Shown piece after piece: positions 1-8,909 of a stretch of 64,000 nt of DNA. The notes beneath the pieces are model-generated. The model was not told where the DNA came from and ran no database searches. It saw only the letters and a list, made by a program, of their open reading frames with translations. Where the stretch lies: NCBI RefSeq assembly GCF_000205165.1, contig NZ_GL883846.1:1-64000 (forward strand). The letters run 5' to 3'. The stretch is from Paraprevotella xylaniphila YIT 11841 (GTDB lineage: Bacteria; Bacteroidota; Bacteroidia; Bacteroidales; Bacteroidaceae). Within the stretch, counting starts at the first letter, position 1. Each line of letters begins with the position of its first letter. A program made the translations under genes and the position numbers.

Positions 1-846
1 GTTCAACAGGCTGAAAGGGTTGTAGATGTCAGGCGAGGGCCACGCGAAATGGTAGCCGTCGTAATTGTACTTGAGTTTCTGTACAGCCTCTTCACGGCTC
101 ACACCCAAACGTCCGGCCAAAATGTCCAAATCTTCATCCATCTGGGTAGCCATCTCCTCCTCCGTAATGCCGCAGATGGCGGCGTATTCCGGCAGCATGC
201 TGATATTTTTAATATTGTTCAGTTCACTGAAGATGCTCAGTTGCGAGAACTTGGTGATGCCCGTCAGGAAGACGAAACGCAGGTAAGGGTCGCAGGCTTT
301 GAGCGGACTGTAGAAGTTGCGCATGATGTTGCGGAGGACGGGCAGGTCTTTTTCTTCATGCACCACGTCGAGCAGGGGCGCGTCGTATTCGTCGATGAGC
401 ACCACCACTTGGCGGCCCGTCTGTTCGTAGGCACGGCGGATAACACCTTGTAGGCGTTGGTTCACATTTTCCTCACCTTCGCCACGGCCATATACGTTTT
501 CGTATTCAATCAGTTTCAGGTTCAGTTCGCTTTCCAAGCGCTCCTTGTCCACATGCTTGGCCGTGCTCATGTCGAAATGCAGGACGGGGTATTTCGTCCA
601 TTCCGTTTCCAACTTTTCCACGGCCAATTCCTTGAACTGCTCCTTCCGGCCTTCGAAATAGGCTTCCAAGGTGCTGGTCAGCAAAGACTTACCGAAACGG
701 CGCGGACGGCTCAGGAACATGTAATTCGAAGATGAGTGCGCCATCTGATAGACATATTGGGTCTTGTCTATATACAAATAGTTGCCGTTCCTTATTTTCT
801 CGAACGTTTGTATTCCTATGGGGTAAAGTCTTCCGGCCTGTTGCAT
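1..846 (-). CDS. AAA-ATPase-like / DUF1703 family protein, C-terminus cut off by window edge
   Basis: The first 282 codons of a minus-strand gene are present; the 3' part lies beyond base 1. The protein opens with [19 protein letters not shown] and has a Walker A-like [10 protein letters not shown] (residues 47-56), a Walker B IDEYDAP (151-157) and a FLTGITKFS sensor-like stretch (about 193-201). This is the signature of the large Bacteroidales family with an AAA-ATPase-like domain (PF09820) followed by a PD-(D/E)XK nuclease-like DUF1703 domain. Members are many per genome; their cellular role is not established, and defence or mobile-element links have been proposed only by context. The start at 846 follows a GGAGGA-type ribosome site, unusual for this window. 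The nuclease-like half would be outside the window, so completeness cannot be judged. Confidence 0.85.
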   Translation of the reverse strand, partial: MQQAGRLYPIGIQTFEKIRNGNYLYIDKTQYVYQMAHSSSNYMFLSRPRRFGKSLLTSTLEAYFEGRKEQFKELAVEKLETEWTKYPVLHFDMSTAKHVDKERLESELNLKLIEYENVYGRGEGEENVNQRLQGVIRRAYEQTGRQVVVLIDEYDAPLLDVVHEEKDLPVLRNIMRNFYSPLKACDPYLRFVFLTGITKFSQLSIFSELNNIKNISMLPEYAAICGITEEEMATQMDEDLDILAGRLGVSREEAVQKLKYNYDGYHFAWPSPDIYNPFSLLN

Positions 847-939
847 GATTTGTTCCTCCACCTTAATTTATATATTTACAAAGATAGCGAAAAAGTTTAT
901 ATGCCATTTCCGTTTCTTGTGGAAAATAGCATAAATCTT

Positions 940-1297
940 TCAGAGGAGTTGGAAGTATTCCGGTTCTACTTCCACAGAAGAAGCCAACAAGGTTGGTCGT
1001 TTAACCAACGACCTCTTGGTCTTTGAACCTCTTGTGGTTATCAGTCCATCTTCACAATCATTAAGTTGTCCACCGATAATGCGTATCCGTCGGTTGTACA
1101 TCTCCGGGGTGATTTCGTCCGGACGGTAATAATGGGGCAATTCGACAGGTTTCACGGCCCAAATAAAGCGTCCATGCCTTCCTTGGATGGTGGCTTCCAT
1201 ACTTATACCATCGGGGGGATTGTCGAATTCTCTTTTTTTTGTCTTTCGACATCAGGTGTGCAGGATATTTGGCATTGTAACGTGTCAAGTCGCGCAT
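940..1297 (-). pseudogene. small hypothetical gene split by a one-base frameshift in an A8 run
   Basis: Two overlapping minus-strand frames belong together. The first starts at 1297 (MRDLTRYNAKYPAHLMSKDK) and reads into a run of eight A (minus strand, 1232-1239), after which it becomes nonsense-like. If the run is read as seven A, translation continues as KKREFDNPPDGISMEATIQG and runs smoothly into the second frame that ends at 940, giving about 118 residues. The join is within codons and the downstream peptide (IWAVKPVELPHYYRPDEITP) looks like real protein. I do not recognise the family. It may be a decayed gene, a slippage-controlled gene, or a base-calling error in the homopolymer. It lies between the ATPase gene and ilvD and is on the same strand as the ATPase. 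Confidence 0.5.
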
Positions 1298-1547
1298 TAA
1301 TCGGTTTTGCTTTTAATTTGTGTTGTATGAGGCGTTAGTGAAGAGGTGTGCGTATATGAGACTGCAACGTGACATATTTCCATCCATTTTTTGACTACAA
1401 ATATCGTTTCGATAGTAGGATGACAGTTTAAAATAAAACAACGTATATTTGTATCGATTTTCTTTGGTGTGACCTGATTTGGTAACTGTTGTTTATGAAT
1501 ATCTCACTTTTATACCCCAAACTTTTGTCTAATAGGAAAAAAGGGAC

Positions 1548-1556
1548 TAAATTTGC
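1548..1556 (+). promoter_or_regulatory. ilv operon promoter, -7 element
   Basis: TAAATTTGC matches the Bacteroidetes TAnnTTTG -7 element, with a TTTTG (1523-1527) about 20 bases upstream as a -33 candidate. Transcription would start near 1563, so the ilvD start must be at 1591 and not the in-frame ATG at 1489. Confidence 0.7.
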
Positions 1557-1590
1557 AGCTATAAAGAAAAAGTATAAAAACGCTATAAAG

Positions 1591-3393
1591 ATGAAACATA
1601 AGTTGCGCAGTGCGCAGAGCACAGAAGGACGCCGTATGGCGGGAGCCCGTGCATTGTGGGTGGCCAATGGGATGAAACGTGAACAGTTCGGGAAGCCGAT
1701 CGTGGCTATCGTCAATTCTTTCACCCAGTTCGTGCCGGGGCATACCCATTTGCATGAAATCGGGCAGATGGTGAAGGCTGAAATCGAAAAGATGGGATGC
1801 TATGCTGCGGAATTCAATACGATAGCCATCGACGACGGTATCGCTATGGGGCACGACGGGATGCTGTATTCTCTGCCTTCGCGCGATATCATCGCCGACA
1901 GCGTGGAGTATATGGTCAACGCGCATAAGGCGGATGCCATGATTTGCATTTCGAATTGCGACAAGATCACGCCGGGCATGCTGATGGCTAGCATGCGCCT
2001 GAATATCCCTACGGTGTTTGTTTCCGGAGGACCGATGGAGGCACACAAAATCAACGGGGAGAACGCCGACTTGATTACGGCCATGATCAAAGGGGCGGAC
2101 ACGTCGGTGAGCGATGAGGAGATGGCGAAGATTGAGGCATGTGCTTGTCCGGGTTGCGGTAGTTGCTCGGGGATGTTTACAGCCAACTCCATGAACAGTC
2201 TGACGGAGGCTATCGGCCTTTCCCTCCCGGGGAACGGGACTATTTTGGCGACGCATGCCAACCGTATCCGTTTGTTTCAGGATGCGGCCAGATTAGTGGT
2301 AGAGAATGCGTTCAAATATTATGAGGAAGGAGATGAGGGCGTATTGCCGAAGAGTATCGCCACGCGTCAGGCTTTCCTGAACGCCATGACGTTGGACATT
2401 GCCATGGGCGGGTCGTCCAATACCGTGCTGCATCTGTTGGCCGTGGCCAACGAGGCCGGGGTGGACTTCAAGATGGCGGACATCGACGCGCTGAGCCGTA
2501 AAGTGCCTTGCCTGTGCAAGTTGGCGCCCAACACGCAGAAGTATTCCATCCAGGAATGTAACCGTGCGGGCGGCATCCTTAATATATTAGGTGAATTGGC
2601 AAAGGCCAGTTTGTTGGATACGTCGTGCCGCAGGGTGAACGGCCGTACTTTAGGCGAAGATATTGCGAAATATAGTATTACGTCCGGACAGGTGGACGAT
2701 GAGGCGCGGCGCATTTACAGCAGTGCGCCGGGCGGGGTCTTCAGTAACAAGATGGGTTCGCAGTGCAAGGTGTACGATACGTTGGACACCGACCGTGCCA
2801 CGGGATGCATCCGCGATGTGGAACATGCTTATAGCAAGGACGGCGGCTTGGCCGTGCTGTTCGGGAATATAGCCCAAGACGGTTGCGTGGTGAAGACGGC
2901 CGGAGTGGACGAAAGCATCTGGCATTTCAGCGGGCCGGCTAAAGTCTTCGATTCTCAGGAAGACGCTTGTGAAGGCATCCTGAACGGAAGTGTGGTGAGT
3001 GGCGACGTGGTGGTCATCACGCACGAAGGACCAAAGGGCGGACCGGGTATGCAGGAGATGCTTTATCCGACATCCTATCTGAAAAGCCGTCATTTGGGGA
3101 AAGAGTGTGCCCTGATTACCGACGGGCGTTTTTCCGGGGGCACTTCCGGTTTAAGTATCGGCCATATTTCGCCCGAAGCGGCAGCCGGTGGGAATATCGG
3201 TAAGATTGTGGACGGAGACATTATCGAAATAGACATCCCGAACCGGAGCATCAACGTCAAGTTGAGCGAAGCTGAATTGGCAGCCCGTCCGCAACGTCCG
3301 ATGACGCGTAAGCGTGTCGTACCCAAATCGCTGAAAGCATACGCTTCAATGGTGAGTTCGGCCGACAAGGGTGGAGTTCGTATGGTAGATTAA
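1591..3393 (+). CDS. ilvD: dihydroxy-acid dehydratase
   Basis: IlvD removes water from 2,3-dihydroxy-isovalerate and 2,3-dihydroxy-3-methylvalerate to give the 2-keto acids that precede valine and isoleucine. The 600-residue product has the normal family length. The iron-sulfur ligand regions are visible as [10 protein letters not shown] and the [19 protein letters not shown] block, and the C-terminal [20 protein letters not shown] is the hallmark of the IlvD/Edd family. The frame is open from 1489, but the promoter at 1548 places those codons upstream of transcription, and [20 protein letters not shown] is the usual Bacteroidales N-terminus. It is the first gene of ilvD-ilvB-ilvN-thioesterase-ilvC; ilvB follows after 14 bases. 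Confidence 0.97.
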   Translation: MKHKLRSAQSTEGRRMAGARALWVANGMKREQFGKPIVAIVNSFTQFVPGHTHLHEIGQMVKAEIEKMGCYAAEFNTIAIDDGIAMGHDGMLYSLPSRDIIADSVEYMVNAHKADAMICISNCDKITPGMLMASMRLNIPTVFVSGGPMEAHKINGENADLITAMIKGADTSVSDEEMAKIEACACPGCGSCSGMFTANSMNSLTEAIGLSLPGNGTILATHANRIRLFQDAARLVVENAFKYYEEGDEGVLPKSIATRQAFLNAMTLDIAMGGSSNTVLHLLAVANEAGVDFKMADIDALSRKVPCLCKLAPNTQKYSIQECNRAGGILNILGELAKASLLDTSCRRVNGRTLGEDIAKYSITSGQVDDEARRIYSSAPGGVFSNKMGSQCKVYDTLDTDRATGCIRDVEHAYSKDGGLAVLFGNIAQDGCVVKTAGVDESIWHFSGPAKVFDSQEDACEGILNGSVVSGDVVVITHEGPKGGPGMQEMLYPTSYLKSRHLGKECALITDGRFSGGTSGLSIGHISPEAAAGGNIGKIVDGDIIEIDIPNRSINVKLSEAELAARPQRPMTRKRVVPKSLKAYASMVSSADKGGVRMVD

Positions 3394-3407
3394 AAACAGT
3401 TTTCAAT

Positions 3408-5105
3408 ATGGCAAAAGAAAAGATAACAGGCGCAGAGGCTTTGATGCGTTCGTTGGAGCACGAAGGGGTTACGACGCTCTTCGGCTATCCTGGAGGTGCC
3501 ATCATGCCGGTATATGACGCCTTGTACGGATATAAGGATAAGTTGAACCATGTATTGGTACGGCATGAGCAAGGGGCTACCCATGCGGCACAAGGGTATG
3601 CCCGTGTGTCGGGTAAGGTCGGAGTGGCATTGGTGACCAGTGGACCGGGGGCGACGAACACCATTACCGGCATTGCGGATGCCATGATGGACAGTACGCC
3701 CATCGTGGTGATTGCCGGGCAGGTCGGTGCTTCTTTGTTGGGTTCCGATGCCTTTCAGGAATGCGATTTGGTAGGCGTGACGCAACCCATTAGCAAATGG
3801 GCCTATCAGATCCGCCGTCCGGAAGATGTGGCTTGGGCGGTAAGCCGTGCCTTTTATATTGCAAAGAGCGGCAGGCCGGGGCCGGTCGTGCTGGATTTTG
3901 CCAAGAATGCGCAGGTCGGCTTGGTGGACTACGAACCGCAGGGTACGGATTTCATTCGCAGTTATGTGCCTGTGCCCAAGACCGATCCGTGGGCGATACG
4001 TCAGGCGGCTGCATTGATAAACAACGCGAAACGTCCGTTTATCCTTGTCGGACAAGGGGTTGAGCTTGGCGGCGCGCAAGAAGAAGTCCGTCAGTTGATT
4101 GAGCGGGCCGATATTCCTGCCGGTTGCACTTTGTTGGGCTTGTCTGCTTTGCCGTCCGACCATCCGTTGAATATGGGGATGTTGGGTATGCACGGAAGTC
4201 TGGCCAACAGCGTAAAGACACAGGAGTGTGACGTGCTGATAGCCGTGGGCATGCGTTTTGACGACCGTATAACTGGCAAATTAAGTACATACGCCCGTCA
4301 GGCCAAAAAGATACATTTTGAAATAGACCCCAGTGAAATCAACAAGAATGTACCGGTAGATGTAGCCGTGTTGGGGAATTGCAAACAGACGTTGGCCCAG
4401 GTACTCGAATTGGTGAAGCCTAACCGGCATACGGAGTGGATTGACAGTTTCGGGGAACATCACGAGAGAGAAAAGGAGGCAGTGGTAGAACCTGAAATCC
4501 ATCCGGCAGACGGACCGATAAAGATGGGGGAGGTTGTACGTAAGGTAACGGAGATGACCGGTAATAAGGCTGTCTTGGTGACCGACGTGGGACAAAACCA
4601 GATGATGGCTGCCCGTTATTTCAAATTCTCGGAACAACGCAGCATCGTGACCTCCGGTGGTATGGGAACGATGGGATTCGGATTGCCGGCTGCCATCGGA
4701 GCCACATTCGGCGCTCCGGGACGTATGGTATGTCTCTTTTTAGGCGACGGAGGCATTCAGATGACGCTTCAGGAGTTGGGCACGATTATGGAACAACGTA
4801 GTCCGGTGAAAATCATATTGCTCAATAACAACTACCTGGGTAATGTGCGCCAGTGGCAGGAAATGTTCTTCGGGAAACGGTATTCTTTCACGCCGATGAT
4901 GAATCCGGACTACAATATGATTGCTTCGGCTTACGGCATACCGAACCGTACGGTCGTGGAGCGTGAGGATTTGGCTGCGGCCATACGGGAGATGGTCGAG
5001 GCAGAAGGGCCTTACTTGTTGCAGGTGGCCGTGATTGAAGAAGGCCGTGTGTTGCCGATGTGTTGTCCGGGCAATGACGTGGACGACATGGTTTTGGATT
5101 ATTAA
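3408..5105 (+). CDS. ilvB: acetolactate synthase, large catalytic subunit
   Basis: Condenses two pyruvates, or pyruvate and 2-ketobutyrate, to acetolactate or acetohydroxybutyrate with thiamine diphosphate, FAD and Mg2+. The 565-residue protein shows the three-domain TPP enzyme layout: an N-terminal pyrimidine-binding domain with TLFGYPGGAIMPVYDAL and the activating glutamate in RHEQGATHAAQGYAR, a central FAD-type domain, and a C-terminal diphosphate-binding domain with the GDGGIQMTLQEL...NNNYLG motif. The tail VLPMCCPGNDVDDMVL is typical. Fifteen bases separate it from the regulatory subunit, so both subunits are made from one message. Confidence 0.96.
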   Translation: MAKEKITGAEALMRSLEHEGVTTLFGYPGGAIMPVYDALYGYKDKLNHVLVRHEQGATHAAQGYARVSGKVGVALVTSGPGATNTITGIADAMMDSTPIVVIAGQVGASLLGSDAFQECDLVGVTQPISKWAYQIRRPEDVAWAVSRAFYIAKSGRPGPVVLDFAKNAQVGLVDYEPQGTDFIRSYVPVPKTDPWAIRQAAALINNAKRPFILVGQGVELGGAQEEVRQLIERADIPAGCTLLGLSALPSDHPLNMGMLGMHGSLANSVKTQECDVLIAVGMRFDDRITGKLSTYARQAKKIHFEIDPSEINKNVPVDVAVLGNCKQTLAQVLELVKPNRHTEWIDSFGEHHEREKEAVVEPEIHPADGPIKMGEVVRKVTEMTGNKAVLVTDVGQNQMMAARYFKFSEQRSIVTSGGMGTMGFGLPAAIGATFGAPGRMVCLFLGDGGIQMTLQELGTIMEQRSPVKIILLNNNYLGNVRQWQEMFFGKRYSFTPMMNPDYNMIASAYGIPNRTVVEREDLAAAIREMVEAEGPYLLQVAVIEEGRVLPMCCPGNDVDDMVLDY

Positions 5106-5120
5106 CGGGAGGATTTTTAG

Positions 5121-5684
5121 ATGGAACAAGAGAAGAAATTCTATACCTTGATTGTTTTCTCCGAGAACTTTGCGGGGCTTTTGAATCAGGTGACTGCGGT
5201 TTTTACCCGCAGGCAGGTGAATATCGAAAGTCTGAATGTGTCGGCTTCCAGTATCAAGGGGGTACATAAGTATACCATTACTTGTTGGAGCACGGAGGAA
5301 CAGGTGCAGATTATCACCAAGCAGATAGAGAAACGCATAGATGTGCTTCAGGCTCATTATTTCACGGACGACGAAATCTTCATCCAGGAAGTGGCGCTTT
5401 ATAAACTGGCCACTCCCAAGGTGTTGGAGAATCCGGACATCTCAAAGGCCGTACGTCAGCACGGAGCGCAGATTGTGGAGGTGAACCCGACTTATACCGT
5501 GGTCAGCAAAAAGGGAATGACAGATGACATCATGTCGCTTTATTTCGCTTTGAACGAGTATAAGTGCGTATTGCAATACGTGCGTTCGGGGCGTATAGCC
5601 ATTACAAAGAGTTGTACGGAATATCTGGACGAGTTTTTGGAAGAAAGGCGGCGTGCGTATGAGGAGCTTCAAAATAAAGAATAA
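5121..5684 (+). CDS. ilvN: acetolactate synthase, small regulatory subunit
   Basis: The regulatory partner of IlvB, which stimulates catalysis and conveys feedback inhibition by branched-chain amino acids. The 187-residue protein has an N-terminal ACT domain (TLIVFSENFAGLLNQVTAVF, then RRQVNIESLNVSAS), where the valine-binding interface lies, and a C-terminal domain ending in a charged helix. It is slightly longer than the E. coli IlvH (about 163) as is usual in Bacteroidales. A GGAGGATTTTTAG stretch precedes the ATG. It could equally be named ilvH; the two names are used for the same family. Confidence 0.93.
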   Translation: MEQEKKFYTLIVFSENFAGLLNQVTAVFTRRQVNIESLNVSASSIKGVHKYTITCWSTEEQVQIITKQIEKRIDVLQAHYFTDDEIFIQEVALYKLATPKVLENPDISKAVRQHGAQIVEVNPTYTVVSKKGMTDDIMSLYFALNEYKCVLQYVRSGRIAITKSCTEYLDEFLEERRRAYEELQNKE

Positions 5685-5701
5685 ATAAGGTAGGGATTCG
5701 A

Positions 5702-6469
5702 ATGAAAGAGAATAAAGTCGGGACTTATTCATTTGTGGCCGAACCTTTTCACGTGGATTTCACGGGAAAGCTTTTCATGGGGGTGTTGGGCAACCATTTG
5801 CTCAACTGTGCCGGATTCCATGCCACGGAGCGCGGTTTCGGTATGGCAGAACTGAATGAGAGCAACTACACGTGGGTGTTGTCACGTTTGGCCATTGAAT
5901 TGGAAGACATGCCGTCCCAATATGAGGAGTTCTCTGTCGATACGTGGGTGGAGAACGTATACCGTTTGTTTACCGACCGTAACTTTTCCATTTACGGGGA
6001 GGACGGTAAGGTTTACGGTTATGCGCGTTCCGTGTGGGCCATGATCAATATGGATACCCGTAAACCGGCAGATTTGTTGTCGCTGCACGGCGGTGATATC
6101 GTAGACTATATAGAGACGGAAAAGGCTTGCCCGATAGAGAAGCCTGGCCGTATCAAGGTGAGCAGTTGTATGCCGGTACGTTCTATTGATGTGTATTATA
6201 GTGATATAGACATCAACGGGCATGTGAACAGTATTAAATATATTGAACATGTGTTGGACTTGTTTTCCAAGGAATGGTATGCCGGGCATGTGATACGCCG
6301 TTTTGAAATGGCCTACGTGGCTGAAAGCTATTCCGGTGACACGCTCAGCTTCTTCCGCGAGGAAAACGAAGACGGGACTTACGATGTTGAAGTCCGTAAA
6401 AACGTGGGAGGAGAGAATCCCGAGGGGGAAGTCGTGTGTCGAAGTAAACTTAAATTTGATAACAAATAG
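5702..6469 (+). CDS. acyl-[acyl-carrier-protein] thioesterase (FatA/FatB-like)
   Basis: Hydrolyses acyl-ACP to free fatty acid and ACP. The 255-residue protein has the tandem hotdog layout of bacterial FatA-type enzymes; the second half contains DVYYSDIDINGHVNSIKYIE, which matches the catalytic D-x-N-x-H-V-N segment of the plant and bacterial enzymes. It sits between ilvN and ilvC in the same direction, 17 bases after ilvN. This placement is conserved in Bacteroides, as far as I know, and suggests a tie between branched-chain keto acid supply and branched (iso/anteiso) fatty acid production; that link is inference. No signal peptide, so cytosolic. Confidence 0.88.
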   Translation: MKENKVGTYSFVAEPFHVDFTGKLFMGVLGNHLLNCAGFHATERGFGMAELNESNYTWVLSRLAIELEDMPSQYEEFSVDTWVENVYRLFTDRNFSIYGEDGKVYGYARSVWAMINMDTRKPADLLSLHGGDIVDYIETEKACPIEKPGRIKVSSCMPVRSIDVYYSDIDINGHVNSIKYIEHVLDLFSKEWYAGHVIRRFEMAYVAESYSGDTLSFFREENEDGTYDVEVRKNVGGENPEGEVVCRSKLKFDNK

Positions 6470-6501
6470 CAATTTATTGTAGGTGTATTAGAATAATTTT
6501 G

Positions 6502-6510
6502 TAACTTTGT
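6502..6510 (+). promoter_or_regulatory. ilvC internal promoter, -7 element
   Basis: TAACTTTGT in the 112-base gap before ilvC matches the Bacteroidetes -7 consensus. ilvC may therefore be transcribed both from the operon promoter and by itself, which would let the reductoisomerase be adjusted separately. Confidence 0.65.
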
Positions 6511-6581
6511 CGTCGAGTTTAGTGCAAAAAAGGATTTTAATAAAGAACGCGGCTGTTTGTCGCACAAAACAGAAATAGAAA

Positions 6582-7625
6582 ATGGCAGAATTGAATTTTG
6601 GCGGTGTCATCGAGACTGTGATGACCCGTGAGGAATTTCCATTGGAAAAGGCTCGTGAAATATTGAAGAACGAGACGATTGCAGTTTTAGGGTATGGTGT
6701 TCAAGGACCTGGTCAGGCTTGTAACTTGCGTGATAACGGTTTTAATGTAATTGTAGGCCAACGTCAGGGCAAGACATACGACAAGGCTGTGGCTGACGGT
6801 TGGGTGCCGGGGGAGACTTTGTTTTCTCTTGAAGAAGCTGCCGAAAAGGGTACGATAGTTTGTATGTTGCTTTCCGATGCGGCTCAGATGCAGTTGTGGC
6901 CGACCATCAAGCCTTATCTGACTCCGGGCAAGACCTTGTATTTCTCTCATGGTTTTGCGATTAACTGGAGTGACCGTACGGGTGTGGTACCTCCTAAAGA
7001 TATTGATGTCATCATGGTGGCTCCCAAGGGTTCGGGTACTTCATTGCGCACGATGTTCCTCGAAGGCCGCGGCTTGAACTCTTCATACGCTATTTATCAG
7101 GATGCCAGTGGTAAGGCATTGGATAAAGTACTGGCTTTCGGTATCGGTATCGGTTCTGGTTATTTGTTCGAGACTACATTTAAGCGTGAGGCTACATCCG
7201 ATTTGACCGGTGAGCGTGGTTCTTTGATGGGTGCTATCCAGGGCTTGTTATTGGCACAATATGAGGTATTGCGCGAGAACGGACATACTCCTTCCGAGGC
7301 TTTCAATGAAACGGTGGAAGAATTGACCCAATCCTTGATGCCGTTGTTTGCCAAGAATGGTATGGACTGGATGTATGCCAACTGTTCCACGACGGCGCAG
7401 CGTGGCGCATTGGATTGGATGGGCCCGTTCCACGATGCCATCAAGCCGGTGGTGCAGAAGTTGTACCAGAGCGTAGTGACCGGTAATGAGGCGCAAATCT
7501 CGATTGATTCCAACTCGAAGCCTGACTACCGCGTGAAGTTGGAAGCTGAATTGAAGGCTTTGCACGACAGCGAAATGTGGCGTACGGCAGAAACGGTGCG
7601 TAAATTGCGTCCGGAGAATAATTGA
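6582..7625 (+). CDS. ilvC: ketol-acid reductoisomerase
   Basis: Isomerises and reduces acetolactate or acetohydroxybutyrate to the dihydroxy acids used by IlvD, with Mg2+ and NAD(P)H. The 347-residue protein has a Rossmann motif AVLGYGVQGPGQACNLRDNG, a variant (GVQGPGQ in place of GSQGHAH) that is common in Bacteroidetes, followed by the GQR cofactor-specificity loop, the SHGFAINW segment and the acidic metal-binding helices of the C-terminal knotted domain. It is the last gene of the operon and is followed at once by a strong terminator. The pathway here lacks only the final transaminase, encoded elsewhere. Confidence 0.96.
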   Translation: MAELNFGGVIETVMTREEFPLEKAREILKNETIAVLGYGVQGPGQACNLRDNGFNVIVGQRQGKTYDKAVADGWVPGETLFSLEEAAEKGTIVCMLLSDAAQMQLWPTIKPYLTPGKTLYFSHGFAINWSDRTGVVPPKDIDVIMVAPKGSGTSLRTMFLEGRGLNSSYAIYQDASGKALDKVLAFGIGIGSGYLFETTFKREATSDLTGERGSLMGAIQGLLLAQYEVLRENGHTPSEAFNETVEELTQSLMPLFAKNGMDWMYANCSTTAQRGALDWMGPFHDAIKPVVQKLYQSVVTGNEAQISIDSNSKPDYRVKLEAELKALHDSEMWRTAETVRKLRPENN

Positions 7626-7640
7626 TGAATTGAAAATTTA

Positions 7641-7685
7641 ATAAGACCCAAAGGTGTCGGTTTATCTGACACCTTTGGGTCTTAT
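7641..7685 (+). terminator. intrinsic terminator of the ilv operon
   Basis: An 18-bp perfect inverted repeat (arms 7641-7658 and 7668-7685, core AAGACCCAAAGGTGTC) with a 9-base loop directly follows ilvC. An extended reading of the next gene would begin inside it, which argues for the later start at 7699. Confidence 0.9.
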
Positions 7686-7698
7686 ATTTAGTAGCACC

Positions 7699-8871
7699 AT
7701 GAAGAAAAAGCTGATATTGTTTTTGGGTGCTTTTGTATCCCTTACGGCTGAGGCACAAGAACCGTGTGTGATAACCGGACGTTTGTTCCATGTGGAAGAT
7801 GGTGCTTGTATAGGGCTGTATAGTACGGATGGAAGAGTGATGAGACAGATGGAGACGGACACATTGGAAACCGGAAGGTTCTCGTTTACAGTTGATTCTT
7901 TGAATAGCCAAGTGGAGAATTTTGTACTGATGGGGCTAAGTGAGGGATTTCCGAGTACTTATCTTGATGTTTATGCGGCTGCCGGAGATACGGTTAGGAT
8001 AGAAGGTTGCAATAAATTGTTGCGTACTTGGTCGGTTGCAAGCAAGATTCCGGAACAACAGTGGTATAACCGCTTTATTGATGCGTCGAGGACATTGATA
8101 GATGAACAACAGGAAGTCATGGTAAAGACGAGAGAACTGTGGGATAGAGTAGACGATCCGGATTTGTCAGAAGAGATGCTGAAAGCCTATCAAGACAGTA
8201 TTAGAGAGAATTTGAATCCCATGGTAGATTCGCTTGAAATGCTCATTATCAGGAATGACATAGCCGTCATGGAACAGATGCCGGTAAATAAGGTGTGGAT
8301 GCAGCAAATGAATGCACGGAGCGCATTTGTGAGTGTGGTGGATTCGTTTCCTTATACCGAAGATTTGAAACGATTGTATGAGCGTATTCCTCAGGATTGG
8401 CTTGGGACGGAAGCAGGAAAGAAGGTAACCGCACAGTTGTTTCCTCCTAAAGTCGTAGCAGTAGGCGATTGCGTGTACGACACGGACTTGTATGACTTGA
8501 AAGGGCAGGTATGCCATCTGTCGGATTTTGAAGGACGGTATTTGTTGCTCGACTTTTGGAGTGCAGGCTGTGGTCCTTGTCTGATGGCTTTTCCTGAGAT
8601 GCGTGAGGTACAAGAGATGTGGAAAGACAGGCTTGTTGTAGTGAGTATCAGTTCTGACAGTGAAAAGGTTTGGAAAGAAGCATCCGAAAGAAAGGGTATT
8701 ACATGGACCAACCTGAATGATATGCAAGGGACAGTGGGAATATACGCTCATTATGGTATCAAAGGCATTCCTCATTACGTGATTGTATCACCTGAAGGGC
8801 GGATTATGCATGTCTGGCGTGGCTATGGGACAGGAGTGCTGAAAAAGAAATTGGAAGAATGGGTGAAATAA
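7699..8871 (+). CDS. secreted TlpA-like thioredoxin-fold protein
   Basis: A 390-residue exported protein with an N-terminal signal peptide (MKKKLILFLGAFVSLTAEAQ), a beta-rich N-terminal part resembling DUF4369 proteins, a helical middle, and a C-terminal thioredoxin fold of the TlpA/AhpC-TSA type. The redox motif is CGPC (Cys291 and Cys294) in the context DFWSAGCGPCLMAFPEM; the cis-Pro region is IKGIPHYVIV. Such Bacteroidales proteins are thought to act in periplasmic thiol-disulfide exchange; the partner is unknown. The start at 7699 is chosen because the preceding codons fall in the ilv terminator and the signal peptide begins here. It stands alone and converges on the antiporter gene. Confidence 0.87.
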   Translation: MKKKLILFLGAFVSLTAEAQEPCVITGRLFHVEDGACIGLYSTDGRVMRQMETDTLETGRFSFTVDSLNSQVENFVLMGLSEGFPSTYLDVYAAAGDTVRIEGCNKLLRTWSVASKIPEQQWYNRFIDASRTLIDEQQEVMVKTRELWDRVDDPDLSEEMLKAYQDSIRENLNPMVDSLEMLIIRNDIAVMEQMPVNKVWMQQMNARSAFVSVVDSFPYTEDLKRLYERIPQDWLGTEAGKKVTAQLFPPKVVAVGDCVYDTDLYDLKGQVCHLSDFEGRYLLLDFWSAGCGPCLMAFPEMREVQEMWKDRLVVVSISSDSEKVWKEASERKGITWTNLNDMQGTVGIYAHYGIKGIPHYVIVSPEGRIMHVWRGYGTGVLKKKLEEWVK

Positions 8872-8876
8872 AGTGA

Positions 8877-8897
8877 GACGGAACCTGACGTTCCGTC
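8877..8897. terminator. hairpin between convergent genes
   Basis: GACGGAAC (8877-8884) and GTTCCGTC (8890-8897) form a short perfect stem between the convergent thioredoxin-like and antiporter genes. No clear U-tract follows on the plus side; on the minus side the sequence is T-rich. Confidence 0.55.
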
Positions 8898-8909
8898 CCC
8901 CATTGTGGG

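Noticed and set aside
1300-1547. Possible leader peptide or attenuator for the ilv operon
   Set aside because: No Leu/Ile/Val-rich short frame and no alternative hairpins are evident before the promoter or between promoter and ilvD.
1510-2256. 248-codon minus-strand open frame
   Set aside because: Antisense to ilvD; no domain, no start signal.
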